Shown piece by piece: positions 30,624-33,585 of a DNA stretch of 33,585 bases. Position 1 is the first letter of the stretch. Every line of letters begins with the position of its first letter. The stretch lies in assembly GCA_029247685.1 (NCBI GenBank), contig JAQWKT010000005.1:1-33585 (forward strand). Direction: 5' to 3'. Position numbers and translations under genes: made by a program. Origin of the DNA: Crocinitomicaceae bacterium (GTDB lineage Bacteria; Bacteroidota; Bacteroidia; Flavobacteriales_D; Crocinitomicaceae). The notes under the pieces were generated by a model. The model was not told where the DNA came from. It made no database searches and saw only the letters and a list, made by a program, of their open reading frames with translations.

Positions 30624-32693
30624 ATGAAGAAAATCTTTTTCTTTTTATTTATTTTAATTTTTTCAAGCGAAATACAGTTATTCGCTCAAAACAAAATTTC
30701 ATCTTCTGTCTTACAAAGCGATAACTTCGAAAGGACCTTTCCTGAACCTTATTACGATGACAAGCTAGAGACCTTTGGTTGGTCAAGCGATGGTAAACTT
30801 TATTTCGCCATTCATAATTATGGCTATTCTGAAGAGGAGTTGGAGATGCCTACTCAATACTTTCTAGTGGATATCGCCACTAATACGCTGCTATTCTACG
30901 ATACGACTCAAAACAAGAATCTCCAAAAAGAGCATCATATTAAAATTAATGCTGAATTAAAACAATTTCCTTTAATAATTACGAATGATAGTGGAGAACT
31001 TTTAGATAAAATAGATCTTAATAACTCCCTTAATAATCGCGAGGGTCAACAATCATTAACATTCAGTTCAACAAAAAAAGGAGAAATTTTAATTAAAAGC
31101 TCAGAGGAGATGTCCGATATTGATTTGGGTTGTCCTGATGAAGTAAAAGGATATTTCTTAAGTCCTGATGAAAAATATCTTTTAGCCGTTTTTTATTCAA
31201 ACTCCCGAATTACCGGAGCGGGGGGGGACCCCTGTGAAGGGAGTATTTATTTTAAGGTCTTGGATATGAAAAAGTTTGAGACAATCAAAAAGGACAAAAG
31301 TTTTGATGAATTAATTACCCGTTTTTGGGATAGTTATTGGAATCCTGAAAGATATTTAATACAAGAAGATCTGTATGATGATGATGGCCCTGAGACACAG
31401 CCATTATATGATAATTTTATTTATTTTGAAAAGGTATTGATTAGCTTGGGGAAAGATGATAAAGTTGATGGGATAATACTTACCGACACCATCACTGTTT
31501 TAGATTTTGATTCAGCTGATGACTTTTGGGAATTTAAATATGACGAAATTATTACTGTCTACACATATATTAACTATTTCCGTGCGCTAAAAAAGTTAAA
31601 TCTATCAATCGATGGTTGTTATGTTGACTTTATAAAACTTAAGTTAACCAATTTCGAGTTAGAATATTTAAAGTTGTATAACCCTGATATAGAATCATTG
31701 GATATATCCCGGTTAAAAAAGTTGAAATTTTTATCCCTTGGAAATAATTCTCTAAAGAGCCTGGATATAAGCCAGAATACAGCATTAACAACTTTGTATT
31801 GTCATGATAACGAGCTCTCATCATTAGACATTAGCAAAAACCCTAAATTACAAACGCTGTATTGCGATCGAAATCAAATAAAAACGTTAGACATATCTAA
31901 TAGTCCAAACCTAACAAAATTAAGGTGTTTTAACAATGGTGGTTGTGTAAGGATTGATAAAACAAATGATCGTAATTGGTCGAATTGCATTTCTTCTAGA
32001 GAAGATGGTGCCGATTATAACGTGTACCCCAATGAATTTATTGACCCAGAAACTGAAGAAACTTGTTTTTGTCAGGATGCAGTAGATATTGCTGTATGGG
32101 AATATGAAATTGATAAATTAACTAATGAACAAAAAGATTGCTGGTGCTTCGAGTTAAAAAAAGAAGTCGCCAAAAGAGCACTTATGCTAAAAGGGAATAC
32201 CCTGATGAACACGGATCCTTATGAGCTTATAAACTCCGAACAGTCAAACATCTATTATTACGATAACACATCTTATGAAATTATTACAACAGCTCATAAA
32301 GAAACGAATGGTTACGTAATAACAATTGGAAATATAGAAAAGGAATCAGCCTTTACTATTGGAGAAGAATGGGGGCTATATTTTCAGGGCCTGATCGGAC
32401 ATTATATGATCATTGATGAAGGCACTGGTACCATGAGAGACCTGTCCGTTTATGATCTTCAAGAACAAAAAGTGGTGTTTAAGACCGGATATGTAGGAAG
32501 CCTTGAGGTGATAGAGGGAAAAATCCATTTTTTAGACCAGGTACAGCTACAAAAAGAATCAGAAAAACCAGAATGCCCGCAGGAATTGATAGATATTGGA
32601 TACGGCATTGGCTATGTTGAAAAAATGATTTATAATCTTAATAAAAAAAGTCTAATCAAAACCGGTGTTTATGAATGCTATTACTTTGAATAA
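30624..32693 (+). CDS. Secreted leucine-rich-repeat protein of unknown function
   Basis: A signal peptide (MKKIFFFLFILIFSSEIQLF, then AQ, cleavage probable after FAQ) leads a 689-residue protein. Residues about 45-215 contain segments like FGWSSDGKLYFAIHNYGYS and VKGYFLSPDEKYLLAVFYSN that suggest a beta-propeller or beta-sheet sensor domain. Residues about 345-440 hold four to five leucine-rich repeats of the Bacteroidota kind (LKSLDISQNTALTTLYCHDN, LSSLDISKNPKLQTLYCDRN, and two weaker ones). Residues about 530-689 form a third domain with GHYMIIDEGTGTMRDLSVYD, seen by me as unknown. No type IX sorting tail is visible, so it probably stays in the periplasm or on a membrane. A run of eight G lies inside the gene at 31220-31227. 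The GT2 gene begins 20 bp downstream. Confidence 0.8.
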   Translation: MKKIFFFLFILIFSSEIQLFAQNKISSSVLQSDNFERTFPEPYYDDKLETFGWSSDGKLYFAIHNYGYSEEELEMPTQYFLVDIATNTLLFYDTTQNKNLQKEHHIKINAELKQFPLIITNDSGELLDKIDLNNSLNNREGQQSLTFSSTKKGEILIKSSEEMSDIDLGCPDEVKGYFLSPDEKYLLAVFYSNSRITGAGGDPCEGSIYFKVLDMKKFETIKKDKSFDELITRFWDSYWNPERYLIQEDLYDDDGPETQPLYDNFIYFEKVLISLGKDDKVDGIILTDTITVLDFDSADDFWEFKYDEIITVYTYINYFRALKKLNLSIDGCYVDFIKLKLTNFELEYLKLYNPDIESLDISRLKKLKFLSLGNNSLKSLDISQNTALTTLYCHDNELSSLDISKNPKLQTLYCDRNQIKTLDISNSPNLTKLRCFNNGGCVRIDKTNDRNWSNCISSREDGADYNVYPNEFIDPETEETCFCQDAVDIAVWEYEIDKLTNEQKDCWCFELKKEVAKRALMLKGNTLMNTDPYELINSEQSNIYYYDNTSYEIITTAHKETNGYVITIGNIEKESAFTIGEEWGLYFQGLIGHYMIIDEGTGTMRDLSVYDLQEQKVVFKTGYVGSLEVIEGKIHFLDQVQLQKESEKPECPQELIDIGYGIGYVEKMIYNLNKKSLIKTGVYECYYFE

Positions 32694-32713
32694 TAGAGTC
32701 AAATAACTTTTGC

Positions 32714-33585
32714 ATGATTTCTATTCTCATTCCTTTTAAAAATACCGCTCCTTTTTTTAGAGAGTGTATCGATTCTATTTTAGAACAAAGCCATTCGGAT
32801 TTTGAAATTATTGCAGTGGATGATCACAGCGAAGACGACTCTTTAGATATTATTATGTCTTATTCAGATAAACGAATCCAAGTTTTTAAAAATGAAGGGA
32901 TAGGAATTCTACCTGCTTTGCAAACTGCTCAAAAACATGCTACTGGAAAGTTTATCACCCGAATGGATGCAGACGATGTTATGCCAAAGGATAAATTGTC
33001 TTTTTTATTAGATGCTTTAAAACAAAAAGGACAAGGGAATGTGGCAACAGGAATGGTTCAATACTTTGGAAAAGAGAAAGTCTCTGAAGGATATAAAAAA
33101 TATGAAAACTGGATAAACAAGGTGTGTACTAAAAACACATTTTATGAAGAAATTTATAGAGAATGCGTGGTTGCATCACCCAATTGGATGATGCATAAAG
33201 AGGACTTTGATTTAATTTCAGGATTTAAAGAAATACAATATCCAGAAGATTATGATCTGGTGTTTAAGTGGAAAAAAGCTGGTTTACAAATACATGGAAT
33301 TAAGCAAATTACTCACCTTTGGAGAGAGCATAAAAACCGAACTAGCAGAACGAACATTCATTACCAACAAGCGTCTTTTTTTAAGCTTAAAACCTCGCAT
33401 TTTTTAAGAGAAAATAAAAACAAAAACATCGTGTTGCTTGGCGCTAAAAAAAAAGGGCGAATTATTGCTAAAATATTGACTTCACAAAACATAAAATTTC
33501 GTTGGTTTGAGCAAGATGAAAAGTTAATAGAGACAAAAGTAATGGGTGTTCAACTATTGCCTTATAATACCCTCATATCCAATGA
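32714..33585 (+). CDS. Family 2 glycosyltransferase with PglD-like tail, 3' end cut by window edge
   Basis: The frame from ATG 32714 stays open to the window end, giving 290 residues. Residues 1 to about 210 are a GT-A, family 2 glycosyltransferase: MISILIPFKNTAPFFRECID, IIAVDDHSEDDSLDI, and the metal-binding Asp85-Ala-Asp87 in RMDADDVMPKD. YPEDYDLVFKWKKAG at about 176-190 holds the acidic ED that usually supplies the catalytic base. From about residue 237 a second unit begins, NIVLLGAKKKGRIIAKIL followed by VMGVQLLPYNTL, like the nucleotide-binding N-terminal part of PglD-type sugar acetyltransferases. The gene continues beyond the window, so the full domain set is unknown. It follows the LRR gene by 20 bp on the same strand. 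Cell-surface polysaccharide work is the likely role. Confidence 0.88.
   Translation, partial: MISILIPFKNTAPFFRECIDSILEQSHSDFEIIAVDDHSEDDSLDIIMSYSDKRIQVFKNEGIGILPALQTAQKHATGKFITRMDADDVMPKDKLSFLLDALKQKGQGNVATGMVQYFGKEKVSEGYKKYENWINKVCTKNTFYEEIYRECVVASPNWMMHKEDFDLISGFKEIQYPEDYDLVFKWKKAGLQIHGIKQITHLWREHKNRTSRTNIHYQQASFFKLKTSHFLRENKNKNIVLLGAKKKGRIIAKILTSQNIKFRWFEQDEKLIETKVMGVQLLPYNTLISN

Noticed and set aside
1-33585. tRNA, rRNA, CRISPR array, transposase, integrase or toxin-antitoxin pair
   Set aside because: The gaps between genes are short and were read on both strands; none holds a cloverleaf, regularly spaced repeats, or a mobile-element gene.

Overview
The window is AT-rich and almost certainly comes from the Bacteroidota, most likely a marine Flavobacteriales-type bacterium. 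Signs of this are a FISUMP protein with a remnant of a type IX secretion (Por) sorting tail, a TonB-domain remnant, the TAnnTTTG type of -7 promoter box, A-rich leaders without Shine-Dalgarno sites, and N-terminal signals ending in NAQ or FAQ. No rRNA, tRNA, insertion sequence, prophage or CRISPR array is visible.

Left part (1-8.4 kb): a MORN-like protein cut by the window edge; a FISUMP lipoprotein/secreted protein whose sorting tail is cut off by in-frame stops; a minus-strand pair of a glycosyltransferase-like gene and DNA polymerase III delta' (holB), closed by a good terminator; ssb; a decayed TonB-domain gene; and a minus-strand pair of an unusual multi-spanning membrane protein fused to a YceI domain, followed by recG.

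Middle (8.4-19 kb): central carbon metabolism. odhA/sucA and odhB/sucB (2-oxoglutarate dehydrogenase E1 and E2) are followed by cvpA. On the minus strand lie gatC and an EamA transporter. Pyruvate carboxylase overlaps an NADPH-dependent FMN reductase-like gene. A truncated DUF3667-like zinc-ribbon fragment and an ACT-domain protein follow.

Right part (19.1-30.5 kb): a formate/molybdenum island made of two convergent operons whose ends are only 8 bp apart. The plus-strand operon is fhs (formate-tetrahydrofolate ligase), fdhD, and a FdhF/YdeP-type molybdopterin oxidoreductase. The minus-strand operon encodes a near-complete molybdenum cofactor pathway: moeA, a short ModE-like regulator, a TSUP-family permease, mobA, moaD, a MoeB-rhodanese-MoaE fusion, a MoaC-MoaB fusion, and moaA. 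The cofactor operon would supply the oxidoreductase, while Fhs would put formate into the folate pool. A palindrome and ModE-operator-like half sites lie at the moeA promoter, and no ModABC molybdate transporter is present in the window.

End (30.6-33.6 kb): a large secreted leucine-rich-repeat protein and a family 2 glycosyltransferase, cut by the window end, that carries a PglD-like nucleotide-binding tail. The most notable points are the three-domain MoeB-rhodanese-MoaE protein, the membrane-YceI fusion, the sensor-less ModE regulator with its putative operator, the TSUP permease in the cofactor operon, three decayed genes, and three TTG start calls that overlap perfect -7 promoter boxes.
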